The notes below the pieces were generated by a model, which worked only from the letters and a program-made list of their open reading frames with translations, did no database searches and had not been told where the DNA came from. A stretch of DNA of 42,508 bases from a virus: the IMG/VR virus record IMGVR_UViG_3300035005_000003, positions 1-42,508 of that record. One strand, written 5' to 3'. The first letter of the stretch is position 1. Each line of letters opens with the position of its first letter. Of this stretch, positions 1 to 7,333 are shown one piece after another. Made by a program: the position numbers and the translations under genes.

Positions 1-324
1 ATGAACGATATCAAGCGTCCAATGATAAACGACGCACTTCGCTTGTTGCGCCTATATCTCGGATTGTCGCAAAAACAGATTGCGGTCGAACTTGACCTTT
101 CTCAATCTATGATTTCCGAGATTGAAAACGGAACAAAGACTGTTTCGATGGATGTCTTAGACAAGTATAGTGTGAAATTTAATGTCCGCATGTCGCAGCT
201 TTTGTTTTTTGCTGAAGAGTTGGATGGTGAACCTCTGAAAATGAGAGGCAAGCTCATCATTGCTAATCGGGTGCTCAAGTTACTAGAAAGGCTTTCGCCG
301 CGGGAAATCGCCGATGCCTCGTAG
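1..324 (+). CDS. XRE-family helix-turn-helix protein, partner of reverse transcriptase
   Basis: A 107-residue protein that is almost entirely one XRE/Cro-type DNA-binding domain. Residues about 13-67 hold the five-helix pattern, with the typical turn 'LSQKQIAVELDLSQSMISEIENG'-like segment split over residues 22-44. Its stop lies 11 bases inside the reverse transcriptase gene, so the two are translationally coupled. Small HTH proteins are known partners in some retron systems, where they serve as regulator or toxin-like effector; here I infer the same pairing but cannot tell which role applies. The first base of the window is the A of the start codon, so promoter and leader are not visible. 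Base composition is clearly less GC-rich than the phage genes to the right. It could instead be a simple autorepressor of the locus. Confidence 0.8.
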   Translation: MNDIKRPMINDALRLLRLYLGLSQKQIAVELDLSQSMISEIENGTKTVSMDVLDKYSVKFNVRMSQLLFFAEELDGEPLKMRGKLIIANRVLKLLERLSPREIADAS

Positions 325-1357
325 CGCCAAGCTGAAGCGCGTTGAACGGTATGAGCTTGAGCGGTCACCACTTGCGCAAAAGCCCACGCAACGCGAGATC
401 GCTGTCTTGCTGAGCGAAACAAGGGACGACCTGCGGCGGCTTGTAAACTACAAGAATGAGTTCATCGTTCGTCGGCAAATCACCACGGGGAAGAAGGGAA
501 AAGTCCGCGATCTGGCCTATCCTGTTTCGAGGCTCCGGGCGGCGCACGAACGTCTGAAATTTCATCTAAATAAAGTGAAACAGCCGAGCTATCTTTTCAG
601 CCCTCGTACTAAAAGGGGGCAGCGCGACAATGCAGCACTCCATCTGGATCAAGACCAGTATCTGACTCTCGACTTGAAGCAGTTTTATCCATCGACAAGC
701 GAAGACATGGTGCGGCGTTGGTTTCGCGATGAGCTCGGTATGTATGATGATGTGGCAGGTTTGCTAACACATCTTTGTACGATCGACGGCAAAGTTTCAT
801 TCGGCTCACCTTTGACTCCCGTACTGTGCACCTTAGTGCATCGTCGGATGTTTGATCAGATTGCCGATATATGTGACGCTCGTGGACTTCGATATTCAGT
901 TTGGGTGGACGACCTCACCATCTCGGGGCGCTTCGTTCCAGGGGAGGTTTTGAGGCGGATACGGGCTGTCGTGTGTGCGGCAGGATTGAAATCGCACAGC
1001 ATAAGGTACCGCAGTGGGAACCGCCCGGTTTTCATAACAGGTATCGGAGTTGTTGGTTCGAGGCTCGTTGCTCCCAACTCCCTCAATCTGAAGATCAGGG
1101 AATGCTGGGCTGAATATCATGACGCGGAAACTGATTATGAGCAGGATTTTCTGACCCAGCGTCTCCTGACTTACCTTGGTACCGTAAGGCAAATTGCTGG
1201 TGCGAAATCAGAGGTCGGTCGTAAAGTCGCTGACGAAATGAACTCCCTCCGGCAAAAGCGGAACAGAAGATATTTAGCTGCGGAGGAGCACCGTCGCCTC
1301 AGGCGCGAGGAACAGTCGAAAGTGGTCACCACGGAGATAGGTGCCGCGCCATTCTAG
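314..1357 (+). CDS. Retron-type reverse transcriptase
   Basis: A 347-residue RNA-directed DNA polymerase. Visible RT motifs in order are NAALH at 106-110, which matches the retron-specific NAxxH of region X; LTLDLKQFYPS at 117-127 with catalytic Asp120; FGSPLTPVL at 163-171; the catalytic pair WVDD at 197-200; and VFITG at 239-243, equivalent to the VTG of retron region Y. The usual Tyr/Phe of the YxDD box is Trp here. The length fits stand-alone retron RTs and no maturase or endonuclease domain is seen, which argues against a group II intron. It overlaps the XRE gene by 11 bases. The template RNA (msr-msd) should lie upstream of base 1 or, less likely, in the 287 bases downstream. Retrons act as abortive-infection defence systems; that role is inferred here. 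Confidence 0.85.
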   Translation: MPRSAKLKRVERYELERSPLAQKPTQREIAVLLSETRDDLRRLVNYKNEFIVRRQITTGKKGKVRDLAYPVSRLRAAHERLKFHLNKVKQPSYLFSPRTKRGQRDNAALHLDQDQYLTLDLKQFYPSTSEDMVRRWFRDELGMYDDVAGLLTHLCTIDGKVSFGSPLTPVLCTLVHRRMFDQIADICDARGLRYSVWVDDLTISGRFVPGEVLRRIRAVVCAAGLKSHSIRYRSGNRPVFITGIGVVGSRLVAPNSLNLKIRECWAEYHDAETDYEQDFLTQRLLTYLGTVRQIAGAKSEVGRKVADEMNSLRQKRNRRYLAAEEHRRLRREEQSKVVTTEIGAAPF

Positions 1358-1644
1358 CCTTTGAAAGCACACGCGCTAAGGTTCGCTACGGTGATTTGGT
1401 CATCTGATCGTTTGCTTTACTAGAAGCGGTACCGACGGCGCGGGCATGATGATGGTTGAGCCAAGTTCGCATATCGGCGATCAGCAGTGTTGACTGCTTC
1501 TTATCGAGAACAGACAGCCTTGCACACGGTATCGCTTACGTCAGTCCAGTTTGTGAGGCGGAGATACTGCTCACAGCTTGAACCCCAGACCGCTCACGCG
1601 CAAGCTTGCCGGTTGGTTGAAGCTGAAGCGTCTGATACCCACAG
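1358..1644. other. Intergenic region probably holding the left prophage end
   Basis: No convincing ORF spans these 287 bases between the RT gene and the convergent phage repressor. Mu-like phages have their repressor close to the left end, so the TG-starting terminus and the A-protein binding sites should lie here. I could not match it to any inverted copy near the right side and do not assign the exact base. A downstream structured RNA of the RT gene is possible but I saw no long stem. Confidence 0.3.
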
Positions 1645-2277
1645 TCAATCCACCGCGTAGCGAAGCATCATGACGAAACCGCCGAGCAGGCGCACGACGA
1701 TGTCCTCGGCCTCGATCGGGATCGGGCGCATGTCGACGGCGAGGTCGGCGGTGTGCATCATCAGGAAGGGCGGCTTGTAGATGCGCAGGACGGTTGCGAG
1801 ATTGCCGTCGCCTTTGCGTATCTCGGCGACGACCGGCTCGCCGTCGCGCGGTTTCTTCGTCGCGCTGAATTCCAGGATATCGCCGGGCAGATAGCCGGCC
1901 AGTTCGATGGCGCGGCTCATCACCCGCCAGCGCGAGCGGCCGGCCTGTGGCCGTGCCCCGAAAGCGAGGGTGGTGCCGCCATAGGGCGCGACATCGCTGC
2001 CGTCGCCGCGCGCCGGGGCGGCATCCACCCGCGCCTGTTCCGGTAGCCAGTCCATCGGTTCGGCGCAGCTATCGGCGATGCGGCGCAGATAGTCGAGGTT
2101 CGGCTTCAATGTGGTGCCGTTCAGGTAATTCTTCAGTGTCTGCAGCGGGATCTCGGCCAGCCGGGCAATGGCCGACGGGCCGCCATGGCTGCCGACCACG
2201 CGCTTCAGCCAGCGCCGCCACGGCTCGTCGCCTCTCGGCCATTCGGACTGGTGATTGTTGTTTTCTTGGTTATCCAC
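1645..2277 (-). CDS. Phage repressor, HTH plus degenerate S24-like domain
   Basis: A 210-residue leftward protein starting at GTG. Residues about 28-70 form an HTH: 'PSAIARLAEIPLQTLKNYL' is the recognition region. The C-terminal half resembles the LexA/CI-type S24 fold, with the tell-tale segment 'AGYLPGDILEF' and a following 'RDGEPVVAEI'. The Ser nucleophile usually found in the SMxP box and the later catalytic Lys are not evident, so self-cleavage is doubtful. It is divergent from the Ner-like gene, the standard layout of a Mu-like immunity switch, and should repress the early promoter from operators in the 114-base gap between them. I infer that it is the lysogeny repressor (Mu c analogue by position, not by sequence). 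Confidence 0.82.
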   Translation of the reverse strand: MDNQENNNHQSEWPRGDEPWRRWLKRVVGSHGGPSAIARLAEIPLQTLKNYLNGTTLKPNLDYLRRIADSCAEPMDWLPEQARVDAAPARGDGSDVAPYGGTTLAFGARPQAGRSRWRVMSRAIELAGYLPGDILEFSATKKPRDGEPVVAEIRKGDGNLATVLRIYKPPFLMMHTADLAVDMRPIPIEAEDIVVRLLGGFVMMLRYAVD

Positions 2278-2391
2278 CGGCGCTATGGTCCAATTCTGTT
2301 GACTTTAGTCCATTTCTGGACCATCTGGAAAACCAGAAACTGCTCTCGACCGGTTCGGCGGCGGGCCGCCCGGTCACTTCAGGGTAGAGCC
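2278..2391. promoter_or_regulatory. Early operator/promoter region between repressor and ner
   Basis: The divergent gap carries clustered GTCCA-type half sites: GGTCCA at 2287-2292 and a perfect inverted pair GTCCA-TTTC-TGGAC at 2308-2321. A second overlapping pair is TTCTGG (2314-2319) with CCAGAA (2333-2338). TTGACT at 2299-2304 is a good -35 for the rightward early promoter, although no strong -10 follows. On the other strand TTCCAG and TAAAGT are spaced by 17 bases and could serve the repressor. The overlap of half sites with both promoters fits a repressor/Ner-controlled switch; binding is inferred. Confidence 0.5.
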
Positions 2392-2703
2392 GTGCACAAG
2401 GGCAAGCACACGACCCGATACGACCGACACGCGATCCTGGCGGAGATCAAGCGCCGGCATGGCACTTTAAGCGCCTTCGCCCGGCATACGCCCGTCTCCG
2501 CCTCGGAAATCTCGGCCGCGCTCGGCTCATCCTACCCGAAGGCGGAGAACGCGATCGCGGCGGCGCTCGGCATACCGGTGCAGACCCTATGGCCCGACCG
2601 CTATTGGCCGAACGGCAGGCGGCGTCTTTTCCCTAGCACCGCGCCGGTAAAGGAAGCGAGTCAAAAGGCTCGAAGTGGTACGGACCAGGAGGGGGTTCGA
2701 TGA
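2392..2703 (+). CDS. ner: Ner-like DNA-binding protein
   Basis: A 103-residue protein read from GTG at 2392. Its centre (residues about 10-60) is a classic Ner/Nlp (SfsB-like) winged-helix-turn-helix: 'DRHAILAEIKRRHGTLSAF' followed by 'SASEISAALGSSYPKAENAI' and ending in 'TLWPDRY', the signature end of the family. In Mu, Ner is the first gene of the early operon and represses both early and repressor transcription during lytic growth. The position here, first rightward gene and divergent from the repressor, is identical. The C-terminal tail after residue 75 is Lys/Arg-rich and unstructured. Its stop overlaps the start of the next gene (ATGA at 2700-2703). An ATG is absent in the conserved part, so the GTG is the only reasonable start. 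Confidence 0.88.
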   Translation: MHKGKHTTRYDRHAILAEIKRRHGTLSAFARHTPVSASEISAALGSSYPKAENAIAAALGIPVQTLWPDRYWPNGRRRLFPSTAPVKEASQKARSGTDQEGVR

Positions 2704-2951
2704 TGCGACGGCGGTCCGAAAATCGCGACGAAACCGACAGAAACCGCATCTTCGGTGCGCCGGAACCGGCGCCGCGGCGCAACTGGCCGATCGTGCTTAT
2801 CGCTTTGGTGCTGATCGCCTCCAACATCGTCGCCGCCGTGCTTTCCATCGACCTCATGATGGGCGGCTCGACGCTTGCCCATATCGTCGCCGGCGCTGTC
2901 GGGCTGATCTGCCTGTCGCTGGCCATCTGGCTGATGAGGAAAGCGCTTTGA
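2700..2951 (+). CDS. Small two-helix membrane protein of the early operon
   Basis: An 83-residue protein coupled to ner by an ATGA overlap. The first 28 residues are charged and Arg-rich, followed by two hydrophobic segments at about 29-48 and 59-79 with a short polar turn between them, so it should be an inner-membrane hairpin with both ends in the cytoplasm. I do not recognise a family. Its place between Ner and the early terminator suggests that it is made early and perhaps also in lysogens, which would fit superinfection exclusion or a similar membrane role; this is inference only. Confidence 0.65.
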   Translation: MMRRRSENRDETDRNRIFGAPEPAPRRNWPIVLIALVLIASNIVAAVLSIDLMMGGSTLAHIVAGAVGLICLSLAIWLMRKAL

Positions 2952-2964
2952 CCGCCTTCCAATC

Positions 2965-2996
2965 CGTGACCGTTTGCCCCCCATCGGTCACGGTCG
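2965..2996. repeat. Inverted repeat before early terminator
   Basis: CCGTGACCG and CGGTCACGG form a perfect 9-base inverted repeat around a pyrimidine-rich loop. It sits directly after the membrane-protein gene and directly before a strong terminator. It may be a protein-binding site or the upstream arm of a folded leader that influences termination. Confidence 0.6.
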
Positions 2997-2998
2997 GT

Positions 2999-3038
2999 GC
3001 GCCCGCCGCTCCACCCCCAGGCGGCGGGCGCATTTTTT
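2999..3038 (+). terminator. Rho-independent terminator after ner and membrane gene
   Basis: TGCGCCCGCCGC and GCGGCGGGCGCA pair perfectly over 12 bases around a C-rich loop and are followed by six T residues. This is the clearest intrinsic terminator in the window. It lies inside the early region, between the ner unit and the ParB-like and transposase genes, so it should end or attenuate early transcription there. Confidence 0.85.
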
Positions 3039-3069
3039 CGACTAGGCAAGCTGCTGGGGAGGGGCGCTG

Positions 3070-3918
3070 ATGCCGGGCGCGCGGGCGACGTTCAGGCGCA
3101 TCGCGGTCGCGCTGATCGACGTGCCGGAAGGCCGGTTGTCGGCAGCGCGCGCCGCCCGCGTCGAAACCATTGCCAAGACATCGCGCGCCATCGGCCTCTT
3201 GCAACCGGTCAATGTCGAGGCCGGCGAGGATGGTCGTTTCCGGCTGATCGCTGGTGCCAAGCGCCTGGCGGCACTGATAAAGGCCGGCGAGGCAGAGATC
3301 GATGCCCGCGTCATCGCAGCCGGAACGCTGGACGAGGCTGGCCGGCGGCTGATCGAGATCGTCGAGAACCTCGACCGGCAGGACCTGACCAAATTGGAGA
3401 GGGCCGAACATCTGGTGGCGCTGAAATCGGCGCATGAGGTGCGGTTCCCAGACACAAAACGGGGCGGACGGCGCGGCAACCAGCACAGCGGCGGCGTCGT
3501 CCGGCAAAGCGAAATCTTTGCGTTCAGCCAGGAGGCCGCCGAAATGACCGGCCTGTCGCGCCGCGCCATCGAGGTGGCCGTGCAGATCGTCTCGGCGCTT
3601 TGCGAAGACAGCAAGGTCCGCCTGCGCGGCAGCTGGCTGGAAGACCACCAGGCCGGCCTGAAGCTTTTGTCGGAACAGAAGCCGGCAGTGCAGGGGCGTA
3701 TCCTCGACATTTTGTTCGCCTCGCCGCCGGAGGCTGCCAGCGTCGCCGATGCGCTTGCCTTGGTCGAAGGGCGGCGCCTTTTGTCCACGGCCGAAAAACT
3801 GTTCGCCTCGACGCTCGGAAACTGGTCGCGGCTGTCGGAACGCCAGCGCGCATCCTTCCTCGACACGCATGAGGCGGCGATCAGGGCGCACGCCAGGGCG
3901 CGCGGATGGTTTCGATGA
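3070..3918 (+). CDS. ParB/Spo0J-type N-terminal domain protein
   Basis: A 282-residue protein with the ParB-like nuclease/CTPase fold at about residues 10-115. 'GRFRLIAGAKRLAALIKAG' corresponds to the GxxRxxAaxxaG motif and 'EIVENLDRQDLTKLERAEHL' (113-133, split here) to the ENxxRxdl box. An HTH follows around 155-185 ('AAEMTGLSRRAIEVAVQI'). A strong ribosome site (GGGGAGGGG) precedes the ATG. ParB-like proteins commonly stand before the transposase in B3-like and alphaproteobacterial transposable phages, where their role is unclear; regulation or partition-like DNA binding is plausible. It lies just after the terminator and overlaps the next gene by ATGA. Confidence 0.85.
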   Translation: MPGARATFRRIAVALIDVPEGRLSAARAARVETIAKTSRAIGLLQPVNVEAGEDGRFRLIAGAKRLAALIKAGEAEIDARVIAAGTLDEAGRRLIEIVENLDRQDLTKLERAEHLVALKSAHEVRFPDTKRGGRRGNQHSGGVVRQSEIFAFSQEAAEMTGLSRRAIEVAVQIVSALCEDSKVRLRGSWLEDHQAGLKLLSEQKPAVQGRILDILFASPPEAASVADALALVEGRRLLSTAEKLFASTLGNWSRLSERQRASFLDTHEAAIRAHARARGWFR

Positions 3919-4364
3919 AGGCTCGCGACCGCCTCACCGCCGACTTGTTCGATTGGCAGCCGCCCAAGGTGGCGGTGGGGTTCGAAGCAGACCTTTCCGG
4001 CAACCGGCTGGGCTCACGCATCAGCCGCGCCGTTTCCCTGGCGCTGAAGGAATGCGGCAAGAGCCGCGTCGAAGTGGCCGAGGCGATGAGTATGGAACTC
4101 GGCTACCCGGTCAGCGCCGATATGCTCGACGCCTATGCTTCCGAAGCCAAGGAAGGCCACCGCATCACGCTGGAGCGTTTCGTGGCGCTGGTCACCGCCA
4201 CCGGTTGCCTCGACCTGCTCGGTTTCGTCGCCGGCCTGTTCGACCACGTCGTGGTGCCCAGCCGTTACCAGTCGCTGATCGAGCTGCATCTGATCGAGGA
4301 GCATGAAAAGGACCTCGCCAGGATGAAGCAGACGGTCGAGGCGAAGTGGAGGGCCGGCCGATGA
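3915..4364 (+). CDS. Early transposable-phage protein of unknown function
   Basis: A 149-residue protein. I chose the ATG at 3915 because it overlaps the preceding stop as ATGA, like its neighbours; an in-frame ATG at 3906 is also possible. The middle (residues about 30-90) is helical and suggests an HTH ('SRISRAVSLALKECGKSRVE' then 'LGYPVSADMLDAYASEAKEG'). This pattern fits a Cro/XRE-like domain. The last 30 residues are a charged helix. Its place between the ParB-like gene and transposase A matches small accessory regulators in related phages. No firm function can be named. Confidence 0.75.
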   Translation: MKARDRLTADLFDWQPPKVAVGFEADLSGNRLGSRISRAVSLALKECGKSRVEVAEAMSMELGYPVSADMLDAYASEAKEGHRITLERFVALVTATGCLDLLGFVAGLFDHVVVPSRYQSLIELHLIEEHEKDLARMKQTVEAKWRAGR

Positions 4365-6490
4365 AGGTCTGGTTCACCGCCGCCGAATTCGCAGCCCTTG
4401 CCGCAGCCGGCGAACTGCCGGGCCTGCCGACGACCAAACGCGGCATGAACATGCTGATCGCACGCGAGGGCTGGGACCGGCACGCCAGCCTGTGCCGCCG
4501 GCGCGAGGGCCGCGAGGGTGGCGGCGGCACCGAATTCCATCTCGACCTGTTGCCGCTGTCGGCCAGGCTTGCCCATGCCGGGCGCCATTGCCGCATCGAA
4601 CAGGACGATGTGCGGCCGGTCCTGACCGATGGCGATGCCTTGACCATGCGGGCGCGCGGCGAACGCGACGCCCGGCTAGCGCTCACTGCCGTGGCCGACC
4701 GGTTCCGCCGCGAGCAGGGGCTTTCGCAAGCCGCCGCCGACGAATTGGTGGCGAACCTGTTCAACAGCCGTTCAATCGCGCTTCCCGCCTGGGTGCAGAC
4801 GCAGGTCAAACGCGCCAGCGGCCGTTCGTTGGCACGCTGGCGCTCCGCCCGCGACGCCGGCCAGGCCGACCGGCTCGGCCACGATCCGGCGGTTGCGCGC
4901 AAGGGGTCGAGCCAGCTCGACCGGGCGCTGGGCGGACAGGTGCGCAGCGTACTCCTGGCGGCGATCGCCAAGATGCCGTTCCTGTCGGCCGGCCGAGCGC
5001 TGGAGCTGATCCGCGACCGTTTCGGCGAGACCTTCGAGACGCCGGCGCTGAGGACGCTGCAGCGCCAGCTCGCCATCTGGCGCCAGGACTACAGCCACGA
5101 GCTGATGCTGCTCACCGATCCCGACGGGTTCCGCAGCCGCATCGAATATGCGGCGGTGGGCGCGACCAGGGCCGAGCGGCTGAACCAGCTTTGGCAGATC
5201 GACGCCTCGCCGGCCGACATCATGCTGAAAGAAGGCCGCCATTCGATCTATCTGGCGATCGACGTTTTTTCCCGCCGCATCAAGGTCTTGGCGACACCGA
5301 CGCCACGCGCCGCCGGCGTCGGCCTTTTGATGCGCAAATGCCTGCTCGCCTGGGGCGTGCCGGAAAAGATCAAGACCGACAACGGCTCGGATTTCACCGC
5401 GCAGGCGACGGAGCGGCTTTTCGCGCTGCTCGGCATCGAGACGGAACTGTCGCCGCCTTACCAGCCACGCTCGAAAGGCATGGTCGAACGCGCCATCGGC
5501 ACCTTCCAGCGCGATCTCGCCGGCCTGCCGGGTTTCGTCGGCCATTCGGTCGCCGACCGCAAGAAGCTCGAAGGCCGCAAGGCGTTCGCGCAACGTCTCG
5601 GCGCCGATCCATCTGAACTGTTCGGCGTCGACATGGACATCGTCGAGTTCCAGACCTGGTGCGACGACTGGGCGGACACAATCTATGCCTCGACGCCGCA
5701 TGAAGGGCTCGGCCGGCGCACTCCGTTCCAGGCCGCGGCGAGTTTTTCCGGGCCGATCCGGCGCATCGACAATCTTGCGGCGCTCGACATCCTGCTTGCG
5801 CCGGTTGCCGGCAAGGACGGTTTGCGCACCGTCGCCAAGACCGGTATCCGCATCGACGGCGCGCATTATTTGTCCGGGTCGGTCATGCCTGGCCGCACGG
5901 TGTTCTGCCGCATGGACCCGGCCGACATGGGTCGCATCCTTTTGTTCGAACCGGACGGCACCAGCTTCCTCGGCGAGGCGGTCTGCCCGGAACTCGCCGG
6001 CCTCGATCCCGTCGCCACCATCGCCCGCGTCAAGGCGGCGCAAAAGGCGCATCTCGACGACCGCATCAAGGACATCCGCCAGGAGATGCGCCGCATCGGT
6101 CCGCGCGCCGTGGTCGACGCCATGCGCCGCTCCGGCGAGAAACGGGCGGGTAATCTCGTGACCTTCCCGCGGCCGTCACAGGCGCATGTCACGCCGGCGC
6201 TCGATGCCGCGGCGCGGGCGACGGCACGCAACGAACCCGCCGCGCTCTCCGAAGAGGCCGCCAGTGTGCATGCGCGGCTTCTGGCCGATGCCGGTCCGGC
6301 AGTCGTCGCCTTGCCGGAAACGCGCGAGCAGCGCTTTCGGCGCGCGCTCGATATCGAGGAGCGCGTTGGTCGCGGCGAGCCGGCGCGGCAGCAGGAGCTG
6401 GTCTGGCTCGGCGGTTACCGCCAGGGCTCCGAATACCGGGCCATGCGGCAGATGCTGGATGAATTCGGTCGCGCCGCGCTCAGTCTTTAG
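4361..6490 (+). CDS. Mu-type DDE transposase A subunit
   Basis: A 709-residue transposase that catalyses integration and replicative transposition. The N-terminus (1-65) resembles the MuA winged-helix DNA-binding domain ('VWFTAAEFAALAAAGELPGL'). The catalytic core has an RNase H fold with Asp281 in QIDAS, Asp340 in KTDNGSDF and Glu376 in GMVERAIGTF, which gives D-D-35-E spacing. A beta-barrel domain follows at about 470-560, and the C-terminus after about 590 should contact the B protein. MuA is 663 residues, so the size fits. The start at 4361 overlaps the previous stop (ATGA); an ATG at 4346 would add five residues. The B gene follows after 78 bases. Confidence 0.96.
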   Translation: MKVWFTAAEFAALAAAGELPGLPTTKRGMNMLIAREGWDRHASLCRRREGREGGGGTEFHLDLLPLSARLAHAGRHCRIEQDDVRPVLTDGDALTMRARGERDARLALTAVADRFRREQGLSQAAADELVANLFNSRSIALPAWVQTQVKRASGRSLARWRSARDAGQADRLGHDPAVARKGSSQLDRALGGQVRSVLLAAIAKMPFLSAGRALELIRDRFGETFETPALRTLQRQLAIWRQDYSHELMLLTDPDGFRSRIEYAAVGATRAERLNQLWQIDASPADIMLKEGRHSIYLAIDVFSRRIKVLATPTPRAAGVGLLMRKCLLAWGVPEKIKTDNGSDFTAQATERLFALLGIETELSPPYQPRSKGMVERAIGTFQRDLAGLPGFVGHSVADRKKLEGRKAFAQRLGADPSELFGVDMDIVEFQTWCDDWADTIYASTPHEGLGRRTPFQAAASFSGPIRRIDNLAALDILLAPVAGKDGLRTVAKTGIRIDGAHYLSGSVMPGRTVFCRMDPADMGRILLFEPDGTSFLGEAVCPELAGLDPVATIARVKAAQKAHLDDRIKDIRQEMRRIGPRAVVDAMRRSGEKRAGNLVTFPRPSQAHVTPALDAAARATARNEPAALSEEAASVHARLLADAGPAVVALPETREQRFRRALDIEERVGRGEPARQQELVWLGGYRQGSEYRAMRQMLDEFGRAALSL

Positions 6491-6568
6491 CCGGCCAGTT
6501 GTCTTGCGTGCGGGTTGTTGGCGTCGGGCCGCGAATGCGGCGGATCGGCTTTCGAGGGGTGGTGTGGA

Positions 6569-7333
6569 ATGAACGGATATTCTGTTTCGCATGCGGTCAG
6601 GCCGGGATCGGTGGCGCCGCTCAAGAATGTCGCCTCGTGCCTGGCGCTGGTCGACACGCTGGTGCACCGGGCGCCGCATCTGCCCAATATCGGCGTCTTT
6701 TCCGGCTTCTCCGGCTACGGCAAGTCGATGGCGGCGCAATATTGCTGGAACCGCACCGGCGCGCTGTTCGTCGAGGTGTTCGATTTCTGGACCCGCAAGA
6801 AGTTCTGTCAGGCGCTGCTGGCCGAACTTGGCGTGGCGCGGCCGCGCGGCACCATCGGCGACATGATGGACGAGATCATCGCCCGCCTTGGCGACGATCC
6901 GGCGCGGCCCGTCATCATCGACGAGGCCGACAAGCTGGTCGACAAGGGCATGATCGAACTGGTGCGCGACATCAACAAGGCGGCACAAGTGCCTGTTTTG
7001 CTTGTCGGCGAGGAATTGCTACCGCAGAAGCTGGAGCAATATGAACGCGTGCACAACCGCGTGCTGGAATGGGTTCTGGCGCAACCCTGCGACCTCGCCG
7101 ATGCGCGCGCGCTGGCCGATTTCCTCTATCCGCGGCTCGGCATCAGCGACGAACTGCTCGACCTGATCCGCGACCAGACCGGCGGCAAGGCACGCAAGAT
7201 CGCCACGACATTGAACGCCGCCGCCTCCTTCGCGCTGACCGCCGGCGTCGGCGAACTCACCATTGCCAATTATCGTGGCCGCGTCTTCACCGGCGAGACG
7301 CCGAAACGCTTTTCGGCGCGGAGGGCCGCCTGA
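6569..7333 (+). CDS. MuB-like transposition ATPase
   Basis: A 254-residue AAA+ protein that delivers target DNA to the transposase and prevents self-integration. Walker A is GFSGYGKS at 46-53, Walker B is VIIDEAD at 115-121, and a sensor-like 'VPVLLVGEE' follows. The start was set at ATG 6569, in frame with a longer reading that has no conserved residues. It is shorter than MuB (312 residues) because the N-terminal HTH is missing, as is usual for the B3-like class. It follows transposase A closely and its stop overlaps the next start (TGATG). Confidence 0.92.
   Translation: MNGYSVSHAVRPGSVAPLKNVASCLALVDTLVHRAPHLPNIGVFSGFSGYGKSMAAQYCWNRTGALFVEVFDFWTRKKFCQALLAELGVARPRGTIGDMMDEIIARLGDDPARPVIIDEADKLVDKGMIELVRDINKAAQVPVLLVGEELLPQKLEQYERVHNRVLEWVLAQPCDLADARALADFLYPRLGISDELLDLIRDQTGGKARKIATTLNAAASFALTAGVGELTIANYRGRVFTGETPKRFSARRAA

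Noticed and set aside
1358-1644. Terminal inverted repeat pairing with the right side near 40000-40100
   Set aside because: Only short GAAGC-type matches were seen, not enough to assign phage ends.
4772-6052. Minus-strand frame of 426 codons
   Set aside because: Shadow of transposase A, whose DDE residues lie on the plus strand.
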